A stretch of DNA of 64,000 nucleotides from JAKALX01 sp964508715 (GTDB taxonomy: Bacteria > Chloroflexota > Dehalococcoidia > Tepidiformales > Tepidiformaceae), in NCBI GenBank assembly GCA_964508715.1, contig CAZDUX010000002.1, positions 189,650 to 253,649 on the forward strand, read 5' to 3'. This document shows positions 50,570 through 59,464 of this stretch, piece by piece (position 1 is the first letter of the stretch; each line of letters begins with the position of its first letter). The notes under the pieces are model-generated. The model had not been told where the DNA came from, made no database searches, and saw only the letters and a program-made list of their open reading frames with translations. Both the position numbers and the translations under genes were made by a program.

Positions 50570-51085
50570 GTGCCAGCATCATTTCGCCGGATAGCATCGG
50601 CCGCGGGGGCACTTCTCGTGGCGGCGATGGTCGTCGCGGCCTATCTCGTGGCGAATGGCGGGCCGGCCGATACGGCGACCCGGGCCGGCGAGGCTACTGC
50701 AAGCCCAACGGTCGCCCGCACGCCGACCGCTCACGCCACCGCGACGGTAGCAGCGACTGGCACGCCAATCGCTCGCACCGGCACATCAACGGCAGCAGGC
50801 GGGAGCGGCCTGAAAACAATCCATCGGGCGGACCTTCCGAAAGAGGCACAGGCAACGCTGGCGCTCATCGCCCAAGGAGGACCCTACCCCTATGACCGCG
50901 ATGGTGTGGTCTTCGAGAACCGCGAGCGGATCCTGCCTCGCCAGGCGTCGGGCTACTATCACGAGTACACGGTTGTAACGCCCGGATCGGATGACCGCGG
51001 TGCACGGCGCATAGTAACCGGGAAAGCAGGCGAGCTTTTCTACACCGACGACCACTACGCATCGTTCCGGGAAGTGATCCCATGA
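50570..51085 (+). CDS. Secreted or membrane-anchored ribonuclease, RNase Sa/barnase family
   Basis: 171 residues, GTG start with GGAGGG. Membrane or signal helix (about 10-29), Thr/Ala linker, then a microbial RNase domain of about 90 residues. Catalytic residues are present: Glu in GYYHEYTVVTPGSDDRG, Arg in RGARRIVTG, His in LFYTDDHYASFREV. Followed, with a 4-base overlap, by a barstar homologue, so it forms a toxin/inhibitor pair. Confidence 0.9.
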   Translation: MPASFRRIASAAGALLVAAMVVAAYLVANGGPADTATRAGEATASPTVARTPTAHATATVAATGTPIARTGTSTAAGGSGLKTIHRADLPKEAQATLALIAQGGPYPYDRDGVVFENRERILPRQASGYYHEYTVVTPGSDDRGARRIVTGKAGELFYTDDHYASFREVIP

Positions 51086-51516
51086 GCGGCACGGGTGAGC
51101 TGCCACCCGGGGTGTATCGCCTCGCGAAGAAGGAGCCGGTCCACAAGGTACACGAGGCAGCGTCGCGGCGCGGCTGGCACTCCATCGAACTCGCGGGCAA
51201 GGAGATCAACTCGAAGGCCACCTTCCTCGCTGCGTGTGCGCAGGCGTTTCGCTTTCCCGAATGGTTTGGAGCAAATTGGGATGCGCTGCACGACTGCCTC
51301 TGCGATCTCTCGTGGCTCGAGCCCGCTCCCGGCATTCTCGTCGTCTACGACCATGCTGACTCGCTTGCCGCAGTGGACCCCCGGTCATTCTCCACGGCGC
51401 TCGAGATACTCGAATCGGCCTGCGAATGGTGGGCGGGACGAGGGATGTCGTTCGTCGTGCTGGTACGCGGAGCACCGCGAGGATTCCCCTTGCGAAGAAT
51501 GGGCCGAAGACTTTGA
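51082..51516 (+). CDS. Barstar-family RNase inhibitor
   Basis: 144 residues, no signal peptide. IELAGKEINSKATFLAACAQ, FRFPEWFGANWDALHDCLCD with the Trp and Asp that plug the RNase active site in barstar. Cytosolic, protects against the partner RNase before export. Translation is coupled to the RNase gene. Confidence 0.92.
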   Translation: MSGTGELPPGVYRLAKKEPVHKVHEAASRRGWHSIELAGKEINSKATFLAACAQAFRFPEWFGANWDALHDCLCDLSWLEPAPGILVVYDHADSLAAVDPRSFSTALEILESACEWWAGRGMSFVVLVRGAPRGFPLRRMGRRL

Positions 51517-51565
51517 TGTGGTGCGGGGTAAACTGGGATAAACGCCGCCGAAGCCGTACCGCCGC

Positions 51566-51577
51566 TACACTCTTGCC
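51566..51577 (+). promoter_or_regulatory. Leaderless-type promoter of the lipoprotein hydrolase
   Basis: TACACT at 51566-51571, then 6 bases to the ATG at 51578. No ribosome site. Confidence 0.5.
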
Positions 51578-52978
51578 ATGGTCCAGAGTGTGAGACAGTT
51601 CCTGCTCGCTGCCATCGTTCTCGGCTCGCTCGCGGCTGCTGGCTGCGGTGCAGCAACCGGAACTCCGGCTACACCGGTACAACACGGCAGTGCACCAGGC
51701 GCCAGCGTGAGCCAATCACCAGCCAGCACAACTGCACCTGCGAAGCCAACGGTATCCACAAGCCCTGTAACGGCGCCGCAGCTGGGGACGCCGAGTGGGG
51801 CGAAGACAACCGCGAAGGCGCCGGACTTCGTAGCCCTGCCGGGCGCGAAGGCGTACTTCGGTTCACTCGGGAATGCGGTCTACCAGATTGAAATCCCGGA
51901 CGCATGGAACGGGGACCTGGTGATGTATGCGCACGGGTTCGCGGGATTCGGAACCGAAGTCGCGGTTGACCAGCCGCCTGTCGCGATGCGCAAGGAATTG
52001 GTGGATGGCGGATATGCATGGGCCGCGAGTTCATTCAGCGAGAACGGGTATACGCCAGGCATTGGGGCAGACGACACGCTCGCGCTGAAGAGCCTGTTCA
52101 TGAGAGACCATGGGACGCCCAGGCACACCTACCTCATCGGGGTCTCGATGGGTGGGAACGTGGTCACGCTCTCGCTGGAACACTATGCAGATGCCTACGA
52201 CGGGGCACTCTCCGTATGTGGTGCGGTGGCCGGTGAATCGCAGATTGACTACCTGATGTCGTGGGCAGCCGTTAGTGAGTACACATCGGGGGTGATACTT
52301 CCCATCGGTGAGGGCGGGAACAAGATGGCGGCAGTGCTGCTCCAGCAGATGTCGCCGGCTCTCGGGTCACCCGATAAGCCGACAGAGAAGGGCAAGCAGT
52401 TCATTGACATCATCCGCAACCTGACGGGGGGACCGCGCCCGTTCTACCTGCAGGGCCTGGCCGACCAGTACGTTGCGAACTTCGGCCTCCTCCTGCTCGA
52501 TCCGAACCGGGAATCGCTCGCGGCGAAGGCAGCCACCACCCAGGGCGTGGTCTATCACATCGCCGAGGGGCTGGGCCTGACGGATGCACAGATCAATGCG
52601 GAGATCCGCCGTTTCGATGCAGATCCCGCCGCACGAAGCGGCGCCCACCCGGATGCCGAGCCAACGACCGGGAAGATCACGAAACCATTGCTGACGCTCC
52701 ATGGCACGGGAGACCTGTTTGTCCCGATCAGCCAGGAGATCGCCTATCGGAAGGCCGTCGAAGCGGCCGGGGCAGGGGACCTGCTGGTGCAGCGCGCCAT
52801 CCGCTCGGCCGGACATTGCAAGTTCAGTGACCAGGAACTGACGACCGCGTTCTCGGACCTCGTGCGCTGGGTGACCGACGGGAAGAAGCCGCGAGGAGAC
52901 GACCTCCTCGGCAACCTGAGCGACATCGGCAAGCAGTTCACGAATCCTCTCCGACCGGGCGACCCGGGCACGAAATAG
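51578..52978 (+). CDS. Lipoprotein alpha/beta hydrolase
   Basis: 466 residues. Signal peptide with lipobox (GSLAAAGCG), Ser/Thr/Pro linker of about 50 residues, then an alpha/beta hydrolase: oxyanion VMYAHGFAGFG, nucleophile elbow YLIGVSMGGNVVTLSLEHYA, acid LTLHGTGDLFVPI, base RSAGHCKFSDQELTTA. Exported esterase or peptidase, substrate unknown. Convergent with the next gene, 6 bases apart. Confidence 0.88.
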   Translation: MVQSVRQFLLAAIVLGSLAAAGCGAATGTPATPVQHGSAPGASVSQSPASTTAPAKPTVSTSPVTAPQLGTPSGAKTTAKAPDFVALPGAKAYFGSLGNAVYQIEIPDAWNGDLVMYAHGFAGFGTEVAVDQPPVAMRKELVDGGYAWAASSFSENGYTPGIGADDTLALKSLFMRDHGTPRHTYLIGVSMGGNVVTLSLEHYADAYDGALSVCGAVAGESQIDYLMSWAAVSEYTSGVILPIGEGGNKMAAVLLQQMSPALGSPDKPTEKGKQFIDIIRNLTGGPRPFYLQGLADQYVANFGLLLLDPNRESLAAKAATTQGVVYHIAEGLGLTDAQINAEIRRFDADPAARSGAHPDAEPTTGKITKPLLTLHGTGDLFVPISQEIAYRKAVEAAGAGDLLVQRAIRSAGHCKFSDQELTTAFSDLVRWVTDGKKPRGDDLLGNLSDIGKQFTNPLRPGDPGTK

Positions 52979-52984
52979 GGCGCC

Positions 52985-53596
52985 TTAGCGGCCACCTGCA
53001 ACGAGGGGTAACCCCGCAGCGATGATGTCGGAGACGGCATCAATGACACCATCGGGACGGACGTGCATGGCCACACGCCGCAGATCCTGTTCGACGATGA
53101 GAAACGCGGTGACTTCGAATCCATCGGCCACCTGGCGGGCCGTTGGCGGTGCAATGGTCCGGCCGATGCCGGACTCGAACTCTTCGCGACCGCGCTGTTC
53201 ATCAGCCGAAAGGTTCGGGCGGAAGCGGACATCGGCCAGCGAACTCACGAGGTAGGTCAGCCGGGTGAGTGGCCTGGTAACGGTAAGGAAGGTCGTGGCG
53301 TACTCGGTTGCGGCAGCGGCCGAGGTGATATGAACACCGTCAGCCCCGGACATGGCGATGAACGCCTCGGGATCCTCAGTGAGGATGAATGCCGGAGCAC
53401 CCTCTGCGTAGCCGACATAGTGGAGGATTGGCTTGTAGGGCGTGAGATGGGTGATCGCAAGGATCGTGTAGCGGTGGTCAAAGGCCCGGCAGGGCACCGG
53501 CTCGATACGCGTGAGCTTCCGGTCGGGGATAAGTTCGGCGAGATCGGGCCGCAGCGGTGCCAGGGATTCGATGATGCCCTCGCGGGTGATGGCCAT
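52985..53596 (-). CDS. Unknown protein paired with the GNQAV effector-like gene
   Basis: 203 residues, no signal or membrane helix. MAITREGIIESLAPLRPDLA start; mixed alpha/beta content with PILHYVGYAEGAPAFILTED in the middle. It begins 1 base after the effector-like gene ends, so the two are co-transcribed. A chaperone, adaptor or immunity role is an inference from position only; I recognise no family. Confidence 0.65.
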   Translation of the reverse strand: MAITREGIIESLAPLRPDLAELIPDRKLTRIEPVPCRAFDHRYTILAITHLTPYKPILHYVGYAEGAPAFILTEDPEAFIAMSGADGVHITSAAAATEYATTFLTVTRPLTRLTYLVSSLADVRFRPNLSADEQRGREEFESGIGRTIAPPTARQVADGFEVTAFLIVEQDLRRVAMHVRPDGVIDAVSDIIAAGLPLVAGGR

Positions 53597-53597
53597 A

Positions 53598-54488
53598 TCA
53601 GATCGCCGCAGTCGGTGGGTTATTCACGGAGTCCCAGTAGCTCCCGTAGTAGGCAGCGTAGGTCTCATGGGTGTTGGAGGTGACGAGTGAGCCATCGTAG
53701 AAGGCGTCGTTGATGCTCTTCCAGCCGGCTTTTTCAGCGTCAGCCCGGGCTTCCGCGTCCTTCTTCTTCGCTTCCCTGGCGGCTTTGTAGGCATTATCGT
53801 AGGCGGTCTTGTAGCGCGCCTCCATGACGGGGGTAGCGGTAACCTTCTTCTGTTCCTTGCTACTCATCCCGAGCTTCGCCTGGATGGAGAAGACGGTAGA
53901 GTCGGTCTCTTCGTTGATCATTGTCTTGACGTAATCGGCGCGCTTGAGCGCTGAGACATCGGCTGTTTTCCCCTCGTTTGAGGCCCTGGCGTGGTTAGCT
54001 TCGTGAGCCAGGGTGAATGCCGCGTCCTCGGCATCCTCCGTTTTCTCAATGAGGATTTTACCCGGAGCAGGGCCCTGGTAAACGGATCCGGGCCCCGGGT
54101 GTTCCAGGTCGACGGGAACCTTGTAGGTATCGAGAACCTCGAGGGCGGCCTTCCCCGCGGCGCTCTTCCCCAGGATCGCGCGGATCTGGCTCATCTTCTT
54201 CTGAGCATCGGTCCTGAGTGACTTCTTGCCGCCGAAGAGCTTGGAGAAGCGGCCCTTGCCGGCAGGGTTCAGTATCGTGGGGCCAGGGTGGCGCTGGACA
54301 CGGAGTGCCGGCTGGCCGGCAGCGAGGCGGCGCTGCACAGCCTGGTTACCGATGGAACGCTGGAGTTGGAGAAGGTCGTTCGCCTCACCGATGACGGGCG
54401 TGACGAGCGGTTCAGGAGGACCCTTGCGAGCTGAATCGGAGGTTCGTGTGGCCGTTGGGACGAGGACTCTACCCGATTGCTGTACCAC
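53598..54488 (-). CDS. Contractile-injection-type cargo protein with putative metalloprotease domain
   Basis: 296 residues; GTG 54488 with GGAGGG 6 bases before it. Residues 40-55 read LQLQRSIGNQAVQRRL, the GNQAV leader motif found at the N-terminus of many extracellular contractile injection system (eCIS) cargo proteins. LRVQRHPGP follows. A C-terminal domain has HEANH (162-166, HExxH) in FTLAHEANHARASNEG and NEETDST about 26 residues later, fitting a zinc metallopeptidase. The tail is rich in coiled Lys/Glu/Ala. No eCIS structural genes are in the window. Confidence 0.75.
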   Translation of the reverse strand: MVQQSGRVLVPTATRTSDSARKGPPEPLVTPVIGEANDLLQLQRSIGNQAVQRRLAAGQPALRVQRHPGPTILNPAGKGRFSKLFGGKKSLRTDAQKKMSQIRAILGKSAAGKAALEVLDTYKVPVDLEHPGPGSVYQGPAPGKILIEKTEDAEDAAFTLAHEANHARASNEGKTADVSALKRADYVKTMINEETDSTVFSIQAKLGMSSKEQKKVTATPVMEARYKTAYDNAYKAAREAKKKDAEARADAEKAGWKSINDAFYDGSLVTSNTHETYAAYYGSYWDSVNNPPTAAI

Positions 54489-54616
54489 TTTGTCCCTCCG
54501 TGGTTTCCCGGGTTGCTGCACTGCTGGGAAGAATACACGCACCGCATACCGATTGCGGCACACGCAACGGAATCGCAACAATGGGCGGTGCCGTGGACAG
54601 CGCCCGGCACTGCTCG

Positions 54617-54628
54617 TAGATTCCACTC
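54617..54628 (+). promoter_or_regulatory. Leaderless-type promoter of the HAD gene
   Basis: TAGATT at 54617-54622, 6 bases to the ATG at 54629; no ribosome site. Confidence 0.5.
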
Positions 54629-55036
54629 ATGCGGATCTTTTTTGATGTAGACGACACGCTGATCACCTGGGATGTGCGGCTCCGGCCAGGAGTGCACGAG
54701 GTGTTCGGGCGGCTGCGCGAGGACGGGCACGACCTGTACCTCTGGAGTGGTTATGGGCCGCGCTGGGAAGTGGTGCGGCGATTCGAGCTTCACGAGCACG
54801 TTATCGACTGCTTCTGGAAGCCGCTCTATGACCATCACTCCCGGCTCGCGGAGTTGGGAGTGCCGTTCAAGCCAGACTTCGTGGTCGACGACCATCCCGA
54901 CATCGTGGCGGCATTCCCGGGGGTGCGTATCCAGGAGCCACGGATGCCGCTCGATCGCGACACGGAGATGTGGCGTGTGTACGAGGAGATTCGTCAGTTC
55001 GCGCCACCGTTTCCCGATTCCCGATTCGGGGGATGA
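54629..55036 (+). CDS. Small HAD-superfamily hydrolase
   Basis: 135 residues. Motif I MRIFFDVDDTLITWD (DxDDT), a cap-less core with DLYLWSGYGPRW (motif II Ser) and VVDDHPDIVAAFPG (motif IV DD). Minimal phosphatase of the C0 class. Divergent from the effector-like gene. Confidence 0.87.
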   Translation: MRIFFDVDDTLITWDVRLRPGVHEVFGRLREDGHDLYLWSGYGPRWEVVRRFELHEHVIDCFWKPLYDHHSRLAELGVPFKPDFVVDDHPDIVAAFPGVRIQEPRMPLDRDTEMWRVYEEIRQFAPPFPDSRFGG

Positions 55037-55086
55037 ACCGGGGTAGTGTCCCCTGCGGCGACGGACGCACCGGTCTGTAGAGCCTG

Positions 55087-55947
55087 CTATTCGGCCAGGA
55101 ACTCACCGACGACGCGTGCGAACTCGGCGGGCTGGTGGAGCGGGATCTGGTGGCCTGCAGAAGCGATTTCGACGTAGCGCGCATTCGGCAGGCGTTCGAC
55201 CATCTGCCGCGCGATCTCCGGCGAAAGAACCTTCGACTTCTCGGCACGAACGACGAGCGTGGGGCAGGTGATGTGCTCGAGGCTTTCCCAGAGATAGGGG
55301 ATCTCCGCGATGGCGCCACGGCCAGTCGCCTGGTGAATTGCGGGATCGAAGCGGAAGACGAGGTTGCCACTCGCCTCATCAAGGACGAGGCCCGCGGCCA
55401 TCTGGCGATCGAGAAACTCGCGTGAGGCGCCGGGATACATGGCGGCGTAATGCTCGAGGGCTTCCCGCTCGGTGGGAAACCCCGGCTGCCTGCCCGCTTC
55501 GCCGGTGTTCTTCCGGATACCGCGAGCACCCGAGTCGGCCATCTGCGGGCCCATATCAGCAAGCACGAGGTGCTTGATCCGATGAGCGTGGTCGCGAGCA
55601 TAGCTCATGGCGATGCGACTTCCGATGCTGTGGGCGACGAGGTCGAAGGCTTCAAAGTCCATCGCTTCCACGAAGCCACGGAGGTCCATTGCGAACGCCC
55701 AGACGAGGTAGCTGCCCGGTGCATGCTCACTCTCGCCGTGGCCCCGGAGGTCCGGGGCATAGACGGCGTAGCGATCAATGAAACTGCCGGCAACATGCTC
55801 CCAGTAGCGGGCGTTGTTCATGAGGCCATGGAGGAAGACCACGGGGTCGCGGCCGGGGCTGCCCCAGCGAATGTAGTGCTGGCGCAGCCCATGAACGGTG
55901 AGATAGCCGTCTTCACCATGGCCGGCGGCCACAGGCTCCGGATTCAT
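55087..55947 (-). CDS. Alpha/beta hydrolase
   Basis: 286 residues. VVFLHGLMNNARYWEHVAG, DLRGHGESEH, nucleophile VAHSIGSRIAMSYA, acid VVRAEKSKVLSPE and His in ASAGHQIPLHQPAEF. Starts inside the end of the VOC gene (4-base overlap), so one operon. Substrate unknown. Confidence 0.9.
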   Translation of the reverse strand: MNPEPVAAGHGEDGYLTVHGLRQHYIRWGSPGRDPVVFLHGLMNNARYWEHVAGSFIDRYAVYAPDLRGHGESEHAPGSYLVWAFAMDLRGFVEAMDFEAFDLVAHSIGSRIAMSYARDHAHRIKHLVLADMGPQMADSGARGIRKNTGEAGRQPGFPTEREALEHYAAMYPGASREFLDRQMAAGLVLDEASGNLVFRFDPAIHQATGRGAIAEIPYLWESLEHITCPTLVVRAEKSKVLSPEIARQMVERLPNARYVEIASAGHQIPLHQPAEFARVVGEFLAE

Positions 55948-56813
55948 TTGGGCGCGGCTGCAGGCTCTTCGAAGAGCTGGAAGAGGACGCCTCCACTGTC
56001 GCGCGGGTGGAGGAATGTGTGCTTCTTCCAGTCGCTTTCGATGATGCCGCCGAACGGGTCGATTCCTTCAGCACGGAGGGTGGCAGCTGCAGCCTCGACT
56101 GAAGGGACTTCGCAGCAGATGTGATGCATGCCGGGCCGCCGGGTATCGATGAACTTCTGGACGAAACTATCGGGGCGGGTCGGTTCCATCATCTCGAACT
56201 TGAGGAGGCTGCCGGGGATGGTCATGACGGCACCGTGGTAGCCCGAGTATTCGTCCGTCCAGCGGCCCTCAACTTTCATGCCGAAGATGCGTTCCTGCCA
56301 GGCGATCTGCTTCTCGATGTCCTTGCAGGCCATGGAAACGTGGTCAACGCGGCGGAGGTTGAGGATCCCTGGCTTGATGGTGCGGTCGATCGGTGGCGGC
56401 GCCTTCTTCGGCACGAAAAGCTGCCAGAGGATGCCGCCGCTATCCTTCGGGTGGATGTAGGTGAGCAGCCATTGGCCATCATCGGCGATACCGCCGAAGG
56501 GGGTGATGCCCTGGCGCTGGAGTTCTTCGGCAGCCTCATTGATGTCGTGGACTTCAACAGTTATGTGATGAAGTCCAGGGCCAGCTTCATTCAGGAACTT
56601 CTGCACGAAGCTATCGGGCCCGGAGGGCTGAATGATTTCGAACTCGATCTCGGTGCCGGGCACCTGGCTGACGCAGCCACTGAAGTCGCTGCCGGGGGTC
56701 GCCTCCCAGCTATGGAGGAACGTGAAGCCGAGCAGGTGCTGGAGTCTCTCGGATTGGGCCTTCCAGCTGGGCGCAGCCATGCTGATGTGGTCGACACGCT
56801 TGATGGGTAGCAA
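55944..56813 (-). CDS. Two-domain VOC (glyoxalase-fold) metalloprotein
   Basis: 289 residues, TTG start with GGAG 6 bases before. Two tandem glyoxalase-like modules: IKRVDHISMAAPSWKAQSER to PKDSGGILWQLFV, and LRRVDHVSMACKDIEKQIAW to PRDSGGVLFQLFE. Metal ligands follow the H...H/Q...E pattern. It resembles methylmalonyl-CoA epimerase or an extradiol-type dioxygenase relative, likely part of a small catabolic operon with the hydrolase. Confidence 0.85.
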   Translation of the reverse strand: MLPIKRVDHISMAAPSWKAQSERLQHLLGFTFLHSWEATPGSDFSGCVSQVPGTEIEFEIIQPSGPDSFVQKFLNEAGPGLHHITVEVHDINEAAEELQRQGITPFGGIADDGQWLLTYIHPKDSGGILWQLFVPKKAPPPIDRTIKPGILNLRRVDHVSMACKDIEKQIAWQERIFGMKVEGRWTDEYSGYHGAVMTIPGSLLKFEMMEPTRPDSFVQKFIDTRRPGMHHICCEVPSVEAAAATLRAEGIDPFGGIIESDWKKHTFLHPRDSGGVLFQLFEEPAAAPK

Positions 56814-56873
56814 ACAGGGCTCCGAAGGCGAGGGTGTGCTGGCTATGGTAAGTTCCCTCGGAAGGTGCCTGCA

Positions 56874-57812
56874 ATGACGGCGATCGAGCGTGCGACCATA
56901 CTCATCAATCCGAACGCAAGGGGCGTGCGACCGGCATTCGATGGCAACCGGGTGGTGCGCTACCTCGGCGAGCGCGGGATTACGGCGCGATTCGCAGTGC
57001 CGGAGACAGTCAATGAGGCACGACTCGTAGCTTCAGGGGCAGCGGCGCGTGGCGACGATGTGCTGTTCGTGGTGGGCGGAGATGGGTCGCTACGCGAGGC
57101 CGCGGCGAGCCTGGCCGGTTCGGGCACGGCGCTCGCAGCGATACCCGGCGGGACTGTCAACGTGTTCGCACGCGAGGTAGGGATCCCACGGACGCTCAAG
57201 GGCGCGCTCGACGCACACCTCACCGGGCAGACGCTGCGGATGGACCTTGGCAAGGGAGATGGCCAGCGCTTCTTGCTCATGGCCGGAATCGGGTGGGACG
57301 CAGAGATCGTCCGGCGCGTTTCGCGTGGGATGAAAAGGCGGCTCGGTGACGTGGCCTACATCATTCAGGGAGTACGCACGCTGCCGAGCCTGCGACCGCA
57401 CCACACGACCTGGCGCTGGGACCACGAGCGAATCGAGGCGCCGCTCGCACTGATGGTACTGGGGAACACACGACTCTACGGCGGACGGGTTGACCTGACC
57501 CCAAATGCGTTCGCCAATGATGGTTCGCTGGACCTAATCGCTCTCTGTCCCGAGAACATCCGCGACGGCGCCCGGCTGGCGATGAAACTGGCGATCGGGC
57601 GGCTCGCAGGTGACCGGCACGTCATCGAAGAACGAATCACGCAGGTAGCGATTGAGACACCCGGCCTGGCGGTTCAGTTCGATGGCGACTTTGTGGGCGA
57701 AACGCCGATGGCCTTCGAGATCGAGCCGGGGGCACTGGCGGTACGTGTTCCTGCCGGAGACCTTCCGGCGATCTTCCGGCCCGGCCAGCACGTGGGGGCC
57801 AGCCCCGGGTAG
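56874..57812 (+). CDS. YegS/DAGK-family lipid kinase
   Basis: 312 residues, GGAAGG before the ATG. ATILINPNARGVRPAFDGN, the nucleotide motif VVGGDGSLREAAASLAG, AAIPGGTVNVFAREVGIP, and FLLMAGIGWDAEIVRRVSRG. Phosphorylates diacylglycerol or a related lipid. Convergent with ridA, 6 bases apart. Confidence 0.92.
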   Translation: MTAIERATILINPNARGVRPAFDGNRVVRYLGERGITARFAVPETVNEARLVASGAAARGDDVLFVVGGDGSLREAAASLAGSGTALAAIPGGTVNVFAREVGIPRTLKGALDAHLTGQTLRMDLGKGDGQRFLLMAGIGWDAEIVRRVSRGMKRRLGDVAYIIQGVRTLPSLRPHHTTWRWDHERIEAPLALMVLGNTRLYGGRVDLTPNAFANDGSLDLIALCPENIRDGARLAMKLAIGRLAGDRHVIEERITQVAIETPGLAVQFDGDFVGETPMAFEIEPGALAVRVPAGDLPAIFRPGQHVGASPG

Positions 57813-57818
57813 AACGGG

Positions 57819-58208
57819 TTATCCGATCATCGCGACGGCTTCGATCTCGACGAGCCACCGCGGATCGGCAAGAGACGAGACTACGAGAAAGGTGGAGGCG
57901 GGCATCTCGCCGGCCGCGAAAAACTCACTGCGGGCAGCGCTGATCGCGGCACGATGGGCGAGGTCGGTGGTGAAGATCGTGATCTTGACGATGTCGTCCA
58001 TGGAACCGCCAGCGGTTTCGACAACGGCCTTCAGGCTGGCAAGCGCTACGCGCGCCTGGGCGCCCGCGTCACCTTCGTTGAGGGGAGCGCCGCTGGCATC
58101 CATGGAGACCTGGCCGGAGATGAAGAGGGGAGTCCCGGTTTTCTTGATCGCGTGAGAGTAGGCGGGCGAGTTGAAGAGCTGCTGGGGCCGGATGACTTCG
58201 CGTGGCAT
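57819..58208 (-). CDS. ridA: RidA family enamine/imine deaminase
   Basis: 129 residues. VIRPQQLFNSPAYSHAIKKT, FISGQVSMDASG, VKITIFTTDLAHRAAISAAR, and PRWLVEIEAVAMIG with the substrate-binding Arg and Glu. Removes reactive 2-aminoacrylate. CATACT ends 6 bases before the ATG, so the gene also looks leaderless. Confidence 0.9.
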   Translation of the reverse strand: MPREVIRPQQLFNSPAYSHAIKKTGTPLFISGQVSMDASGAPLNEGDAGAQARVALASLKAVVETAGGSMDDIVKITIFTTDLAHRAAISAARSEFFAAGEMPASTFLVVSSLADPRWLVEIEAVAMIG

Positions 58209-58220
58209 GTCCGGAGTATG
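58209..58220 (-). promoter_or_regulatory. Leaderless-type promoter of ridA
   Basis: CATACT (5 of 6 to TATACT) followed by 6 bases and the ATG. Confidence 0.4.
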
Positions 58221-58251
58221 ACAGATCGCAGGGGCGGCCGGGACGGCCAGG

Positions 58252-59439
58252 TCAACGCCAGGTTGCACGTTCCGCGATCATGCCGAGAAGGCGGTAGATT
58301 GGGGCCGGTTGCTCATCGCGAAGGCGCGCGGGGAGCGTCCAGAGGAGGACCACACAACCGATAAAGAGGGCGGCGAGCCCGGCGACGCTCGAGATGTCGA
58401 GGAGGCGTGAGTCGGGGCCAGCCTGGCTGAGGAAGGCATCACCATTGAGGGTGTAATTGAGGAAGTTCCAGGACCCGTGGATTGAAACGCCCGCCGGATA
58501 GCCCAGGAGGAATCGCGGTCTTCGCCGCAGGAGGCCATAGATGCCCAGCGCAGAGAGACCGGTGGCGGAGGCGTGAATGGCGCCAGTACCCGCACGAGCA
58601 ACCGCAAAAAGCCACCACTGGCCACTCATCTGCTGCTGGCTGAGGGCTGCCGGATCGAGGATACCGAGGCTGTTCTGAAAGGTTTCGAGGATATTGAAGC
58701 CGGCTCCAGCGAGAACACCCCAGAGAAAACAGCGCGCCGCTCCACCCTTTCGAAAGAAGAAGAAGCCAACGAGCATGCCCTTCCAGAACTCCTCATTGAG
58801 CGGCGCGACAACGGAGAGGACACTGAGGTCGAAGGCGATGCCAATGCCACGGGGCAGCGTCGGGAGGTTATCGAGGATGGAAAAGGAGCCGCCCTCGCCA
58901 TAGAGGCGAATGAGGAGTGCACCCCCGAGAACGAGGTAGAGGGTGTTGATGATCGAGGCAACCATGGTTGCGCCTACCGCACCGTAGATAATGCCCGTGC
59001 TCCATTCGCGGTGGCTGACTGGCCACGCAATCGGGTTGAAGCGGAGATAGCGCTGGGTGACGACCGTGGCCGCGACGAATGAGGGGATCGTAACGATCCC
59101 GACGTTCGTAAGTGGGAAGAGGAACGGCAGGCGCGCCGGGTGGTTGACTTCGACCTGGCCGAGGATAACGAGCACCGGGAAGGCAGCGACGAGGACAGCA
59201 ACAATTGGCGGTGCAGTCCGCCGGAATCCGAGCGCTGTCGAACCGGTTTGCCCGAGCGACGCGGTGGCCTGGTACACGAGCACGCCACCGAGGGTGAGGG
59301 TGACGATGGCGGTCCCGAGGAGGCTATTGATCTCCCAGAGCTTGCGGCGCGGGCCGCCATCAACATCGAGAAGGACGAGCAACGCAAAGAGGCCGTTGAT
59401 GAACGCAACGGCTCCCACCAGGAGGGCGACGCCAAGCAC
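58252..59439 (-). CDS. PrsW-family intramembrane peptidase
   Basis: 395 residues, about 9 membrane helices, GTG start uncertain. PrsW motifs: the glutamate pair in VAPLNEEFWKGMLVGFF, GVLAGAGFNILETFQNSLGI, ARAGTGAIHASATGLSALGI and SIHGSWNFLNYTLNG. In Bacillus the family cuts an anti-sigma factor. Begins 25 bases after recF ends. Confidence 0.85.
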   Translation of the reverse strand: MLGVALLVGAVAFINGLFALLVLLDVDGGPRRKLWEINSLLGTAIVTLTLGGVLVYQATASLGQTGSTALGFRRTAPPIVAVLVAAFPVLVILGQVEVNHPARLPFLFPLTNVGIVTIPSFVAATVVTQRYLRFNPIAWPVSHREWSTGIIYGAVGATMVASIINTLYLVLGGALLIRLYGEGGSFSILDNLPTLPRGIGIAFDLSVLSVVAPLNEEFWKGMLVGFFFFRKGGAARCFLWGVLAGAGFNILETFQNSLGILDPAALSQQQMSGQWWLFAVARAGTGAIHASATGLSALGIYGLLRRRPRFLLGYPAGVSIHGSWNFLNYTLNGDAFLSQAGPDSRLLDISSVAGLAALFIGCVVLLWTLPARLRDEQPAPIYRLLGMIAERATWR

Positions 59440-59464
59440 GAGGTTTCGGCGCTTGCCGATGCGC

